Shown here in pieces: positions 1-12,130 of a DNA stretch of 64,000 nucleotides. Position numbers and translations under genes: made by a program. The first letter of the stretch is position 1. Every line of letters begins with the position of its first letter. Source of the DNA: Podospora comata (taxonomy: Eukaryota > Ascomycota > Sordariomycetes > Sordariales > Podosporaceae); NCBI GenBank assembly GCA_017354895.1, contig CP071498.1, forward strand, positions 3,224,001 to 3,288,000, written 5' to 3'. A model generated the notes under the pieces. That model did no database searches. It was given only the letters and a program-made list of their open reading frames with translations, and was not told where the DNA came from.

Positions 1-121
1 AAAAGAAAGCTTTCTCAGTGGGATGGATCCCACTTGGTAGCCCGAGACAGTGCTGGGAGCGTCCCGGCCATGGCTGGCGCCAAGTTTCTTTATCATCTTC
101 TACATCGCGATGACATGAAGT

Positions 122-1598
122 CGATGTCGGCGTCGAAGGTGGCAAGGCATATTTTCATCAGGTGGTGCCGTAAGTCCACATTCGAAATCTCTAGCCCCCT
201 TTTCCAGCGCTTACCCAGTTGCAGTTGTTGCTCATATTGCCGCCTCTGTCGCAAAGGAGCCATTTTCCGTCAAGGCGCGATTCTGGAAGATTCCCAAAGA
301 AGCTGTCCTCAACCGCAATTTGGAGCTGGTCTACCAGATGGTGCCAGATCTGTTGACATGGACCGTCAAATCCGAAATTCTGCGAGACAAGAGCATATCC
401 AAGGATCTGATCAACTCCCTAAAACTTTTCGATAATCAGGGCCACCGGAAGAAAATCAATGAAAAGTGGGGGAAGTTTATGACCGTGGTCTTTGATGCAG
501 CCACTGTGCCGGGCATAAAAGCCCGACTCGCACTCCCCACGGACAACCTGCAGAACATGGTCTTGCTCGGCTCTCATCCTCAGGGTTACTACAACACGTA
601 CATTGGGAAAAACGACCTGGAATCGTTGATTTCGAAGGGCTATAAGTGGGGCAGCAGCCATCCGTTTCCCACCAACATGCAGCCTGATGCCATTGTCCCT
701 TTTCCCAGAGGCACAAGACTGATCAAACCCAGTGTCTATGCCACCAAGCCAACGACCATTTCCAAGACAAATATCAAGATTGCAGGCAACTGGCCCCGGA
801 TACGAACCCAGAATGCTGTTATGGACAACATCAGCGCAAACGAGGCAAGTCATATCCGTACTCTCAACATCTCCCACGGACGGCTAACCCAAGACAGATC
901 GCCTTCAAGATATGGGACAATGATACACTGACTCCACGCCCAGCTGAGGTAGGTACAGCATGATGGGGAAACAGAGAGGACATTGCTGTCGCACAACTAA
1001 AACTAACTCCGCGTGACCCAGTGGCTTCATCGCTCCGCTTACTCCTTTGGAGGGAATGGGAAGCCAGACTCTGCACAAGAGCCGGAAAACCTTGTCTTTG
1101 GGACTTTCGAAGCCAACACCGAGATGATAAGGTAGCCAGTGGAGATTCCTTGCGGTTTCTGTGTGACTTGGATGGGCTGACAGTTTCCGTAGGTTCGAGT
1201 CTTATCTGAAGCGAATCGCCAATGGGACGTTCAAGACTGAGACCGAGGTGACGCTGAGAACAGAAGTGAACACGCATGACAGCAAGGTCGGTAATGGTAA
1301 GAGTCTACCATGGCTCACTCCGCAACTTTTCTACCAATGGACTTTCCATCTCAACGAGATCTGCGGCTCCGCAGTCCTCAAAAACCCAACGCATGGGCAG
1401 ATCAGTAGGGTCAAGACTTTTGATCTCTTCTCCCAGAGTCACCCCATGCTGTTTGAGGTAGACGTTGATGAAGTATTCGATGCAAAGCTAGCCGACGCAG
1501 ACAAGGAGTTGAGGGATGTAGTGGCCCTGTTTTTGTTCTCTCAGTCTGAGCTTGGGGCTGCATACAACACCAACGCCAACGTACGAAGCAGGCTCTAG
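122..1598 (+). CDS. Conserved fungal protein of unknown function, 3' part, possible frame break
   Basis: I do not recognise a named domain. Coding sense is continuous from about 122 to about 895. It then resumes in another frame from 898 with IAFKIWDNDTLTPRPAE, passes an intron 949..1021, the exon with PENLVFGTFEANTEM, an intron 1132..1192 (branch gctgac), and a last exon ending at TAG 1596-1598. Both introns are GT-AG and keep the frame. The jump at 893-898 has no donor or acceptor, so it looks like a one-base indel or an assembly error. The 5' end is not resolved: stops lie just upstream in the same frame, and the gene may begin left of the window. The conserved-looking WPRIRTQNAV and SYSFGGNGKP blocks suggest a widespread fungal hypothetical family. 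It may be a pseudogene. Confidence 0.5.
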
Positions 1599-2421
1599 GC
1601 TCTACATGGGGAAATAGAGGTTGTTGTTGGTTGCTACTCATTTCTTGATAGCACTGGGCTGTGGATTGAAGGGCTGTTTGGGTTTTCTGTAGTGGCGGGA
1701 TCTCTTTATCTTTCCCTTGCTGCTTTTGTTTCTTATTTAGATTGACAAATACTATTCCTTGTTTCAAAGCTAGATAAAATGCACTATAGTGATCGTCGCC
1801 GCCTCTAGTCAAGCTGTCTTACCAGTTCATTGCTGTATCTGCCCACCTGCCCTTCTGAGACTGATACTTTGGACATGGATATGGCGTCAAAACACTAAAT
1901 TCCGACTAGTTTCAAGCAGAGAAATCCATGTGAGGAAAATACCACGACCGTAAACACGACCTCTACCTTTCACATCAGGTACCTTGCAACCCAGAAGAAG
2001 TACCTAACATACCTAGTTTCGCGTGAATGTATTTAAATAGGTAGGTACGGAGGATATCGTCCATTCTTTCAGCCATCAACCATTCCTGTAAGGATTCTTT
2101 TTGCTGGCAGGTGAGGCTATGTCTCAGGGGTATTCAGGGGCATCTCTCCGTTTGTATATTCAACCATGAACCTCTTCATTGTATGTCTAGACAGTCAATT
2201 AAGTCTCATTACCATATCGTTCAGCATTTTTAAATGAGGTACTGACTTGCAAGTTGAAAATTTTTATTCTGTTTTTGTTCTCTTATAACTTGTAGTTCCT
2301 CTTCAAGATGATAAGTACAACTCGATAATCCCCTGAGACCAACCACAATGCTGAGCCCTTCCTGTTACGTTTTTTCGAATTCCCCTCTCCCCTTCTACTG
2401 ATCTGGAGGAAAAGAAGATGG
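1599..2421. other. Intergenic, no gene seen
   Basis: These 820 bases separate the 3' ends of two convergent genes. They are AT-rich, with short runs such as aggtaggtacgg near 2038, and no convincing coding frame on either strand. Confidence 0.6.
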
Positions 2422-4757
2422 CTAGATCAAAATGGAAACCGCGGTGTTATCCGGATCCATGACCATGTACGGGATGCTCCCCTCGCTCATGTTATTGCTC
2501 GTCTGAGTAAACTCGACATCCAGCGCGCGGAGGTCGTCGTGGAACCTCTCACTGATGTCACGCACCGCCTTCTCCTTAGTGGTCTGGGCGTACTTGCGTG
2601 ACCACCACTGCGACTGCGCAAAGGAGATGAGACTGCGCTCCGTGGAAACCTATCGCGATGGGTTAGTGTCATGTTTTCGAAGAGACAAAGAAAAGCACAT
2701 ACCTTATAAGACAACAACCAAGGAATCTGCGCAGCCAACAACCACTGCCTCTGACGGCCAATAGGCAGCGCCTTGACAAGATCGGCCTCCTTGTACCCCT
2801 TCAACTGGTCGAGGGTAGTGGGTGGCGGGGAGCAAAGACAGGGCGGCTTGGCAATGACAAACACCTGGTAAAAGTTCTGGAGGTAGTTGACAGCCGAGTG
2901 GAAAGGCGCAGCGATATGAATGCTCATCGTCACAGCATCGATCAGCTGGTCAAGTGTGGTGATGGTAGGGAAAGTCTTGATGTGGGCTGCTGTCTGCACC
3001 TCGGTGTACCACGCCTTGATGATCTCGCACTTGCTAATAACGGCGTCGGCCGTGGCTTCAGTGTAGTACGTGAGGAGCATGCTCTTCACATACCGGCGGA
3101 TGCAGTACCACATGGACAACATGTTCTTGGCATAGGCGTAGTTGCGGTATTGTGGCGCCGCCAGACCCTCGGCGGTGTTGGGAAAGCCACGGCTGGCGAG
3201 GTCATTGGGAATGTAACGCCCAACGTAGTCAAAGTTCTCAAACTCGGACCGGACATACTGGTAAAGGTTATCGGGCTTGACTCCGACGATGTCTTTGATG
3301 ATCTGAGGAACCAGTGTGGCGCGCGCGGCCGCGTTGAGCGACAGTGTCTTGAACCAGTGGGGCGAGAGCAAGCGGTAAATGATGTGCTCCATGGGCACAG
3401 TGCGGTGGGTGGCCACAATCAGGGCTTCCTCGACGAGATGTGCCTGCGTGAGATGGACGCTCACCTCGTGCTGGAGAAAGTCGGTGACCTGCGCGCACGT
3501 CTTCGCATAGCGCCATGGCCAGTCATGCTCCTCACCCTCCGAGGAGTCCGTTGGCAGCATGCGCTTGTTGAAGATGGTAACAGATGTCGCCAGACTGTCA
3601 CCCTTGTAGTCGGTGCAGATGGCGATGGGGTGCAGCTCGCCGGTGGGGTGCAGTTGGAAGAGAGTGACGGCGGCGCAACCCCAGCTGTCATCCGACTTGG
3701 GCTCCTTGTTGAACAGGGTCTCATTCTTGTCGACTCCCAAACTACGGCGGATGTTACGTGTATCCTGGACGTACAATGTCGCGGGATCAATGGTCGGCAG
3801 GATGGTGGCCCATTTGTCGTAGCCACCTTGCTTTGCAGCGGCTATGAATTCGTTGAGGAGGGCCTCTGGCACGACGGTAATACTGGTTGGGTTGGTGCCG
3901 GTGAAGGACTGGTCGGCGAAGCGGCGATCGGTGAACCAGTCAGGCAACAAGCCAATATTCTTCCCCTCCTCGATGTCTGTAGGAGACTTGCGGTGCGATC
4001 TGTTGTACTCCTCGATCTGCTTGATAGTGCCGTCCATGGGGCTGCCGTTGAAGGCGCGCTGAAGAATGCTGATTCCCCAGTCGGCCGTCTTGCCGTACCA
4101 AGTATCAGGCACGAGCTTGGCAATCATGAGCAAAGTGTTTGCCAGGCCGAGCCTGTTGAAAAGATCGGCCTGTGAGACTTGGTCCTCGCGCGGGATAGTC
4201 TGGAGATGAGGAGGATACTGGGCTGGCGTGCCATCCCTGTTGGTTGGGTAGTCGGACCACTGGTACAACTCCTTCTTCAAGTCCTTCTCAACGTAACGAG
4301 GGAGGGTTGGCTCAATCTGCAGAGCATCAAAGTATGTCTCGTAACTACAATTTGTCAGTACGCCTCAGTCGCGTTCGGAAACACAAGTTTAAGAAAAATG
4401 TGTGAAACCAAGAACTCTAACCTTCGTTCGATACGGGAGTACGCGTGGGTCAGCGCCGCCTGGGTTCCCGTGTAGGTGCCCTTTGTGACATCGCCGTCTG
4501 CGAGCTTGACCATCTCATTGTCGAAGACACCTGGGTCGATATCCAGAAATTTCTCTTCGCCGATACTGAGATTCCGTTTCTCTGTCAAGTCTCCGTTAGA
4601 ACAGGGCTTCACAAACAGTCGATAGGCCTTGAAATAGAGACAACATACCATTCTTCTCCTCAATATCCGGCTGCGCAAGAATGTCTTCGGGCTTCGCAAC
4701 AGCCTCCACCACGCTTGGAGGGGGAATGGGAAGGGGGGCGTCAATAATGGTGCTCAT
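2422..4757 (-). CDS. Lipoxygenase (Fe or Mn type)
   Basis: Predicted 712-residue lipoxygenase, which adds dioxygen to polyunsaturated fatty acids to give hydroperoxides (oxylipin pathway). Exons are 4757..4649, 4581..4422, 4344..2703 and 2649..2422. The lipoxygenase histidine signature H-x4-H-x4-H-x17-H-x8-H is complete at residues 382, 387, 392, 410 and 419. Metal ligands by family analogy are H387, H392, H572, N576 (HSAVN) and the C-terminal Ile712 (the protein ends AVSILI). The His/Asn/C-terminal aliphatic set fits fungal manganese and iron enzymes alike; the metal cannot be told from sequence. There is no signal peptide after the ATG at 4757 (MSTIIDAPLP), so it is probably intracellular, unlike the secreted Mn-lipoxygenases. 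An upstream in-frame start at 4787 is possible. Confidence 0.93.
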
Positions 4758-5898
4758 GATGACGGTTGCAGATTGTTGGTAGGGCAAATGTGAGGATTTG
4801 AAGAGGTCAAGTTGTTGTGTTGCGAGTGTTTCCAGAAGAGCGAGACCGTCATCTTATACACTTTTTCCTGTCGTCTTATTCATCTCGCTGGACTTTACTC
4901 GCACCACGACGAGCCGGCCCCAGACGCTCACGACTGCGTCTTCCGCGGTCTGGGCCTCAGAAACGCCCCCAATGCTGCAAGGGAGAGTCCAGACCATCCG
5001 TTCAGCTGTGTATTTGCTCCGTGGCGTGCACATGGCTTTGTTGACAACACTGTGAGTATCCTGGATTCCTGCTCGACGAGAATTCTAGTCCTATGAACTA
5101 GGAACAGAAACGGGACCCTGCATCTGATAGCTGCGGAGGAGGCCCGACGCGGCTTCTCAGCTTGCCATTGGGGTCGCGGCTATGCGATATTGAGAAAGCC
5201 CCACTGCTCAGCTCGCAGTTTGAGGAGACATGCGTTGATATAGGCGAATCGGGTGTGAGTAGATTGTGGGGTTATGTCGAGCTAGAGACGATCTTGCATA
5301 CGTTAAGCTTTTTTCTATCGACCCGCACCGAGTTCTAGATTCCGCCACGCCATTAGCTTGTCGATAAGACCCTGTAACAGAACAACCTGTGACCTCTCGG
5401 ACATATTATCCCGGCGTGCCCGGCTGAGTGGTTTATCGACACGGTTGAGTCTCATGATGAAACGACGACAGCGAATTATCTTGCTTCTGTTTATAAGCCA
5501 GAGGACAGCAATGATGGGGAGTGAAGTGGCAGCGAAGATAAGAGCGTGGGTGGGACACTGATGCCGGGGACAAGAGAAGAGGCAAACCGGATTGGAGGCA
5601 GACGCTTGGGCTGAGGACATGCACTTTCCACCTTAGGACGGACCGAGTGTTCTATCCCTTTTTACAACCTGCAAAACTATTTCGTTCCCGCCAAATATTG
5701 ACCTATCTGTTCTTGCCATGTTTTTTGCCCAAGCCCTAACCCTGTGTTTAGCACACCTCGGCATGTTAAAGTGGGTCGCTCTCACCTGGGCTGACCGCGT
5801 CAAACCCAATTCCGGTCGATGGCGGGGTTCGTGAAGATCGTGAATGACGTCCGGTTCAACCTCCAATTGCCATCGACACCCATCATAAGCAAGCGAAA
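4758..5898. promoter_or_regulatory. Divergent intergenic region between lipoxygenase and reductase
   Basis: 1.1 kb separates the two divergent starts and presumably holds both promoters. I see no reading frame with convincing protein character on either strand, and no clear TATA box that could be assigned. Confidence 0.5.
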
Positions 5899-6946
5899 AT
5901 GGGACCTCAGCCTGGACAAAAGACGGTGCTCATCACCGGGTACGTATCCCTACTGCATCACAACAAAACCCAACCCCAGTGGAAAGCTCATAAAAGCTCA
6001 TTGCTGACATCCAATCCCCTCCAAAAGATGCACCCCGGGAGGTATCGGCCATGCGCTATGCCTAGAATTCCACTCCAAGGGTTAGTCACTCCAACATCAT
6101 GACCTCTCTCAACCATTGCTAACCCTCCCCCCAGGCCTGCACGTCATAGCCACAGCCCGCAACCCATCCGTCCTCGCCGACCTCGGCGCCCTGGGCATGA
6201 CCACCCTCCCCCTCGACGTCACAAGCCCCTCCAGCATCAAGACCTGCCACGACCAAGTCTCCGCCCTCACCAACAACAAGCTCGACATCCTCGTCAACAA
6301 CGCCGGCCGCACCCACACCCACCCCGCCACCGACATCGACATCGACGACGTCCGCGAGACCTTTGAGACAAACGTCTTTGGCGTCATGGCCATGTGCGCC
6401 GCCTTTTCCGATCTGCTCATCAACTCCAAGGGTTTAATCATCAATATCGCCTCCCTCGCCGCCATCACCCCCTACGTCTTTGGCTCCGTCTACTGCGCCT
6501 CCAAGGGTGCCGTTGTGTCGTACTCAAGGACCCTGCGGTTGGAGCTCAAGCCTTTTGGTGTGAGGGTCATGGTTGCCATGACTGGTACTGTGAGGAGCCA
6601 GATCGCGAGCAAGACCCACCGGACGCTGCCTGAGGGAAGTATTTATCAGCGGGTCAAGGAGATCTTTGAGAAGAGGTTGACGTTCAGCCAGAACAATGCA
6701 ACTGTCAAGACGGAGGATTATGCGAAGAAGCTGGTGGCTAATGCGCTCAAGCCTGAGTGGCCGCTTATCTTGCGGTCTTGGTTTGGCAGAGCGGATTGGT
6801 TTTGGGCTGGTGGCTGGAGCAAGGGTGTTTGGGCCAGTACATTCTTTGGGGAGTGGATCTTGGACTTTGTGCTATACCGGTTGATTGGCTTGAAGAAGAT
6901 GGAACAGGTGTTGAGGGAGGAGGAGAGGAAGAAGAAGCTGACTTGA
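5899..6946 (+). CDS. ayr1: Short-chain dehydrogenase, 1-acyl-DHAP reductase-like (AYR1 family)
   Basis: 301-residue classical SDR. Three exons: 5899..5939, 6028..6080, 6135..6946. The cofactor motif is built across the first introns (LITG, then CTPGGIGHAL). NNAG follows (DILVNNAGRT), then the catalytic Ser in INIASLAA and Y-x3-K in YCASKGA. A C-terminal hydrophobic stretch around WILDFVLYRLIGL would anchor it to ER or lipid droplets. AYR1 reduces 1-acyl-dihydroxyacetone phosphate with NADPH on the way to phosphatidic acid, and also acts on other lipids. The TPGGIG glycine motif and tail fit AYR1-like proteins better than generic SDRs, but substrate assignment is by similarity recalled, not tested. 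The extremely C-rich third codon positions in the first half of exon 3 drop away further on. Confidence 0.88.
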
Positions 6947-7226
6947 AAAGCCGTCAGTTGCATAGGCACTCGTAATAATCGTCCTCTTCTATTACCGACC
7001 ACATCATCCGTCTAAAAGCTCCCCTTCTCTCCTCTCATCCGTTTGCACGCGATTAAACACACACTTCAACATAAATAACCATCTCACCAAGAAAGTATCT
7101 CCACAAAATCATGTACAGAGTAGCCCAAGTATCACACAAGACAACATCCATTCCCAGAAAGCCATCAACTCAACGATTGTTCAACCCCCCGGCTCTCCAA
7201 CCCCCAACCGCTTCAAAATACCACCC

Positions 7227-10200
7227 TCAGCAAGGATAAAAGTCTCCCTTTGGACCCGGGTGCCCCCACCTCAAATTAGCTTGATCAAGCGTGCAAACAG
7301 GAAACTGAATCAGTCCCATGTCGATGATCTTGTTCCTCATCGGATCCACCGGATCATAGTAGTCCTTCATAGCAAGATTGTCGGGATCAAACTCGTATCC
7401 GTTCTGCCCACCGTTCCTCCTCCAAGTTCTCAATGCTCTGTGCGTCAAGGAAAAGAGGTTCTGCAGTTAGCTTATGGTTCACCAGCCGATAAAGTCATCA
7501 AAACAAAAACTTACCCCTCCATAATATCCGTGGCACTGATATTATTAAATTCGCCCAATTTGTCAAACCCGGGAGGCAGGCTCCAGAACGCATGGTCGCA
7601 GGACTGCCCACCGCCAGTCCCAAATGGGTAACAATTCTGGTAGGGCCCCATAGCTGCCAGTAGCAGGTACTGTTTGTTTTCAAAGCAGAACTCAGCCTTC
7701 TTGGCATCTTCTTCCCGGACATAGCGCTGCCAGAGATTGCCATAGGTCCTACAGGCATTTCCCGTCTCCAAAACAGCCACGTTCGCATCGTCATTGTTGT
7801 TCCACGCCACAGGAATCATGAAGGTGAAAAGTGCCCTCCTGATCATGTCCTTCATGTCGGCTACCCGAAGGATATCGGGTCGAGGTTGTTCCTTCGGGAC
7901 ACCACCACCTATCAGCTTGCCCTCGGCCATGAAGTTGGCGAGAAGTGGGGTCAAGTGGCCATCCTTATCTGGACCAGCAAACAGCTTGGCTGAGAACCCG
8001 GTAACCGACCTCTCCCAGTGAGTCATGGTAGCGTTCAAGGCCATTGCCAACGTGGATGCCTTGCTAAGATCGTCCTCGATATCTCTGCGGTATCGAGTCA
8101 TTATGTGTGCTCACTGATAGAAAAGGAAGAGAGCACGTCTGAACTTACCCAGTGTTCTTGTCCTTGAAAGTCATTACTGTTGCCAAAACCGCCTGATCTA
8201 CTACCTCCGTTGCAGCGGAGTTCCTCAGCACTAATACAGGGGCACATGTTAGCTATCTGGTAGCTTTGTTGGAACTAGAACAGGACAAGGGGATAACCAT
8301 AACGGAGAGCATCATCCAAGCAGTGTGGGATGCCAGGGGGACATACCGTGCCCAACCAATGGACCTGTCACAAGACTGGTAATCTGTGCAAGAAACATCA
8401 GCTGACAAATCACCAAGCAGATATAGGTTGCAGTCATACCGCAGCAAGGATGTTATAGCCCATCTGTTTCGCAAAGGTATCGTCAAATTCCTTCATGAAA
8501 TAATCTTCCATCACCGGGATGAATAGGTCGACATCTTGTTGCGCTTCTCTAAGGGCGTCGTAGTAGTTCACAAAAAGCTTCGCAGATCAACCAGTGTTAG
8601 ACGAAGTCAAGGCAGTGAGACGGAGAGAAGCATACCTGTTCCAGAGTAACAAATGAGTTCATGATGAACTTTCCTGCTGGACCAGTCCTCTCGGGAGGGT
8701 CATTCGTCAGTATAGGCGGTTTGTTGTCCTTGTCGTAGCAGTTTTCCTGTGGGCTCAGACAGTTGCTTGCCGGCAACAACGTCCCACAGTGAACATCTTG
8801 GCGTCCACGGAAGAACTTGCCAACAATCCACGACGAAAAGCTTCCGACGTCCATCGTGCGTGCTAGATAGGCCTTTATAGCGTCAGCCCACGCCTCATCC
8901 GCCATCAACCCTTCCCATCGCTGCTTTCTGTCCATGTCTGCCGTGTCCACTGCAGGGATACTGCATGACAGATCATACCAGCGCGTAGAGCTCCCGGTAG
9001 CGCCTTTCCTGGTGAACCTGCTGGTAAGGACCGACCCGCTGACCTTGCGCTCGAGCTCAGTAAAGGTGTCGAGGTCGATGGCCCAATCACTTGTCCCACC
9101 AAAGTTCCAGTCCCTGTACATGTTGGACCGAGCATTCTTCTCTGCCGTGTCCATGTAGGCTATCCAAGTTCCATTGATGATGGCGATGTTGGAACGTGCG
9201 GCTTGGTCGTAGTGTGTTGCCACGTTGATATCATTCACCTTTTTATACTCCTGGATCTCGGCATTGGAAATATAGCCCTGGACTCCAGTACAAGGGCCTG
9301 GCGTGGCGTGGGAAACACTTGCTGTGCCGGTATACTCGCACATGGGCCCTCGGCAGTTCGGGTCTTTCATCTTGAAAGAGCGGCCATAACTGCTAACGCC
9401 GACGATGATCTTGTTGGCAGGCACCCCGGCCTTGGTGACCATGACCAGGGCATTGTATGTCTCTGTCATGTTGACATGGGACCGAAGGCACATGCCGCTT
9501 GGACAGCCATCCTGAGACCACCTAGAACCAGCGTCCCACTGGCCGTGAAGATCGTACGTCATGTAAACAATGTAGTCGAGAACGCTGCCCATTTCCCTGA
9601 CTGGGAAGCCCTTGAGATACCAGTAGCTGGCCGGCGCTGCAATGGCGAGGGACTTCCCGGTGGGAAGTCCAGCCCTCAGCAGCCGTAAGAAGGCGAGGTA
9701 GTTGGGGCCGTCGATGGGGTCCGCAGGAGGAATGTCGGGAAGATCCGGGGCAGCAGGATACTCCCAATCAATGTCGGCGCCGTCGAGTCCATGTTCTCTA
9801 ACGAAGTTGGCAATGTTGTTGGCAAGAGTGGCGCGATTGGCGGAGTTCACTAGGTAGAGCCGAGTCAGTTATATGTGTCGAATGGGATACAAGCAAGGCG
9901 TCAGGAATGCTACTCACCACCAGCACGGAAGATCTGGAATGTGGTGGGACTCGTCGACGCAGCCCAACCACCAAACGCGATAATCCTCTTGGACCTCTTG
10001 AGTGCCTTGAACTTGTTGAACTGAGCCTGGACCTTGCTGACATCAACTCGAAAGTCAGGTGTGACGTCGGCAAAGGCAAAATGGATGTGTGTGAACTGAG
10101 TCTCGTCAATAGAGGTAGCGTCCATCCACAAGCAGTCGCGGTCGGTGCTCCAGGCCTCGAAGTAGCCAATCTTCTTGTACTCTGCCGGCGGCGCATTGTT

Positions 10201-11530
10201 GTTGACAATGGTCATGCCACAGTTGCTGATGCATGTTCCCGTTCCCGGAGTTCCATCGCCCGTCACTTCGCAGAAGTCCTTGGTGGTGCCACACTGACCC
10301 CAGATGTTGCAGCACGTGTTGAGCGGACACGGATTGAGGGTGCTGATGTTGGTGCCTGCGGGAGGAGCGACTGTCCCAGGTTTCTGTGGCCCACATACCG
10401 CATTGGCGATAGGAAGGGGCATTGGCGGGGTCCCTGAGCTGAGGCATATCTTGGAGTCGGGCCAAAGCTTGCTGCACCCAGCCCACCCCCAAGTCTTCCT
10501 CTTGTTGAACGTGTCTAGATCGCCATCAACTAGCCCATTGGCAGCCTCGATCACGCTGCAAGAGTCGCCCGCTTTGACTGTGTACGTGGCACACGACCCA
10601 TCAGCATTCGGCTTGGGCCGCCTGTCCTTGAGAGTGCCAGATGAGCAGCAAATCCACTGGTTGACTTTGAGGTTGGAACAGAAGTTGGTTGCTGTGTTAT
10701 ACTGGGTCAGAAGCGAAGGGGTGATGTTGCACTTTTGATAGAGCGTTGAACAGGAGTCGCCCGCTGACCGTTTTATTAGCAATGGCTAACAACACACAAG
10801 GAACATTTTTACTCACCCACAACCTGCCTGTCTTGACAAGTGCCATCGGCGTTGGGGGAGGGGCCTTCAGGGAGCTTCCCCTCCATGCAGCAGACCTTTT
10901 CGCCCACCTCAAGCCTCGAGCAGTCGATATGCTGATCACGCACAGGTCAGTTTCTGCTACACGAGACTGTACATGAAGGGAAAAGTAACTCACAGGGTTG
11001 TAGTTCACAAAGTTTCCAAGGCTGATCGTACAGCGACGATCAGCAATAATGGCACAAGTATTGCCCTCGACAACCGTCTTGACATTGGTGCAGTCAGGCA
11101 ACGGCAAGGAACCCTCGTTGCAACAAAAGCCGGTTCCGACCTGCAAATTGGAACAGTCGAGGTGCGGGTTCAGTTGACGGAACCTGGACTCCGATATGGT
11201 ACAGCGTTTGTCGGCGATGCTGGCGCAAGTGTTTCCGGCGACGACGGTCTTGTAGTTGGTGCATTCCGGGTCTCTCCTAACTGCGCCCTCGTTGCAGCAG
11301 AAATGCTGGCCGACGCGCAGGTTGGAGCAGTCGAGTTGTGGATTCAGTTGCTGGAGTCTTGCAACACTGATGGTGCAACGACGGTCCGCAATGATCTCAC
11401 AGGTGTTTCCCTCAACCACTTGCTTGCCGTTGGTGCAGTAGGCCCTGGGAACCATTACACCTCGAGCAGACACAGTGCATCCGGAAATAATAACGGCGAT
11501 GGCTGTCGCCAGAAAAGAGGCTTGGACCAT
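7227..11530 (-). CDS. Secreted subgroup C (killer-toxin-like) GH18 chitinase with LysM and hevein domains
   Basis: 1249 residues from nine exons: 11530..10994, 10931..10817, 10763..9918, 9849..8636, 8577..8440, 8383..8347, 8230..8149, 8084..7515, 7437..7227. The total is divisible by three. Order: signal peptide (1-22); five Cys-rich LysM-like repeats, the first three near-copies of each other (GNTC..IAD.RCTIS...NP..DC); a hevein-type ChtBD1 (CCNIWGQCGTTKDFC); a GH18 barrel with catalytic DGADIDWE (acid about E529) and YDLHGQWDAGSRW; then a long C-terminal region of no known fold. It should bind and cleave chitin outside the cell. This architecture is the C-group of fungal chitinases that resembles the alpha/beta subunit of yeast zymocin and is linked to mycoparasitism and hyphal competition. 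The small exon 8347..8383 and the GCACAG acceptor at 8384-8389 are inferred from frame. Confidence 0.9.
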
Positions 11531-12130
11531 GGTGTACTAGATAGCAGCACCCAGGCCGAACGAGACGCCGAATAAAGGTGAGGAAGGGGGATGAGTGCAG
11601 GTGAGGGAGAATCATTGTAAACGACTGAGGATCCCGTTGTATTTATGAAGAATTGATAAACTGACTCCGTTCCTATTTTGCCTGGGGCATCACGCTCCAG
11701 ACATCGTCGTCGTCAACATCGAATTCTAGGCCTTTGGCTGCCACTATTCATCACACATTGATACTTTGAGCATTGTCTACATGGGGAAAGGCTTGGCCGC
11801 TTGGTAGTGTATGCCCCTGAGCATGGAGCGGCACGGTGCTCTACAGGCCGTCCCCAGGGTTTACACTAACCTCGGCTACAACGAGCATTGGCTGGTTTGG
11901 GAAAGGCGTATCCTACCACCGGAGATCTTCCAATGCCAAGGTATTGGGTTACACCGCAGTGGTTCGCGAGCTGCCAACTTCTGTGTATGAAAAATCCAAA
12001 GATGAGGTCCATGAAAGAAGAGCAAATTCCAGATTTAGAAGATGATGAAAGGCCTCGATTTGCAGTAATGGGAAAAGCATTAGTTTGCCCCAACTGGATC
12101 CGGTCCATGGTGCACCACCAACACACCATA
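11531..12130. promoter_or_regulatory. Intergenic, promoter of the chitinase
   Basis: 600 bases between the start of the subgroup C chitinase and the end of the next minus-strand gene. It contains no supported gene; the part next to 11531 must be the 5' leader and promoter. Confidence 0.5.

Noticed and set aside
2898-4175. Long plus-strand open frame (about 425 codons)
   Set aside because: It is exactly antisense to the lipoxygenase exon and has no protein-like motifs; it arises from the GC-rich codon usage of the real gene.
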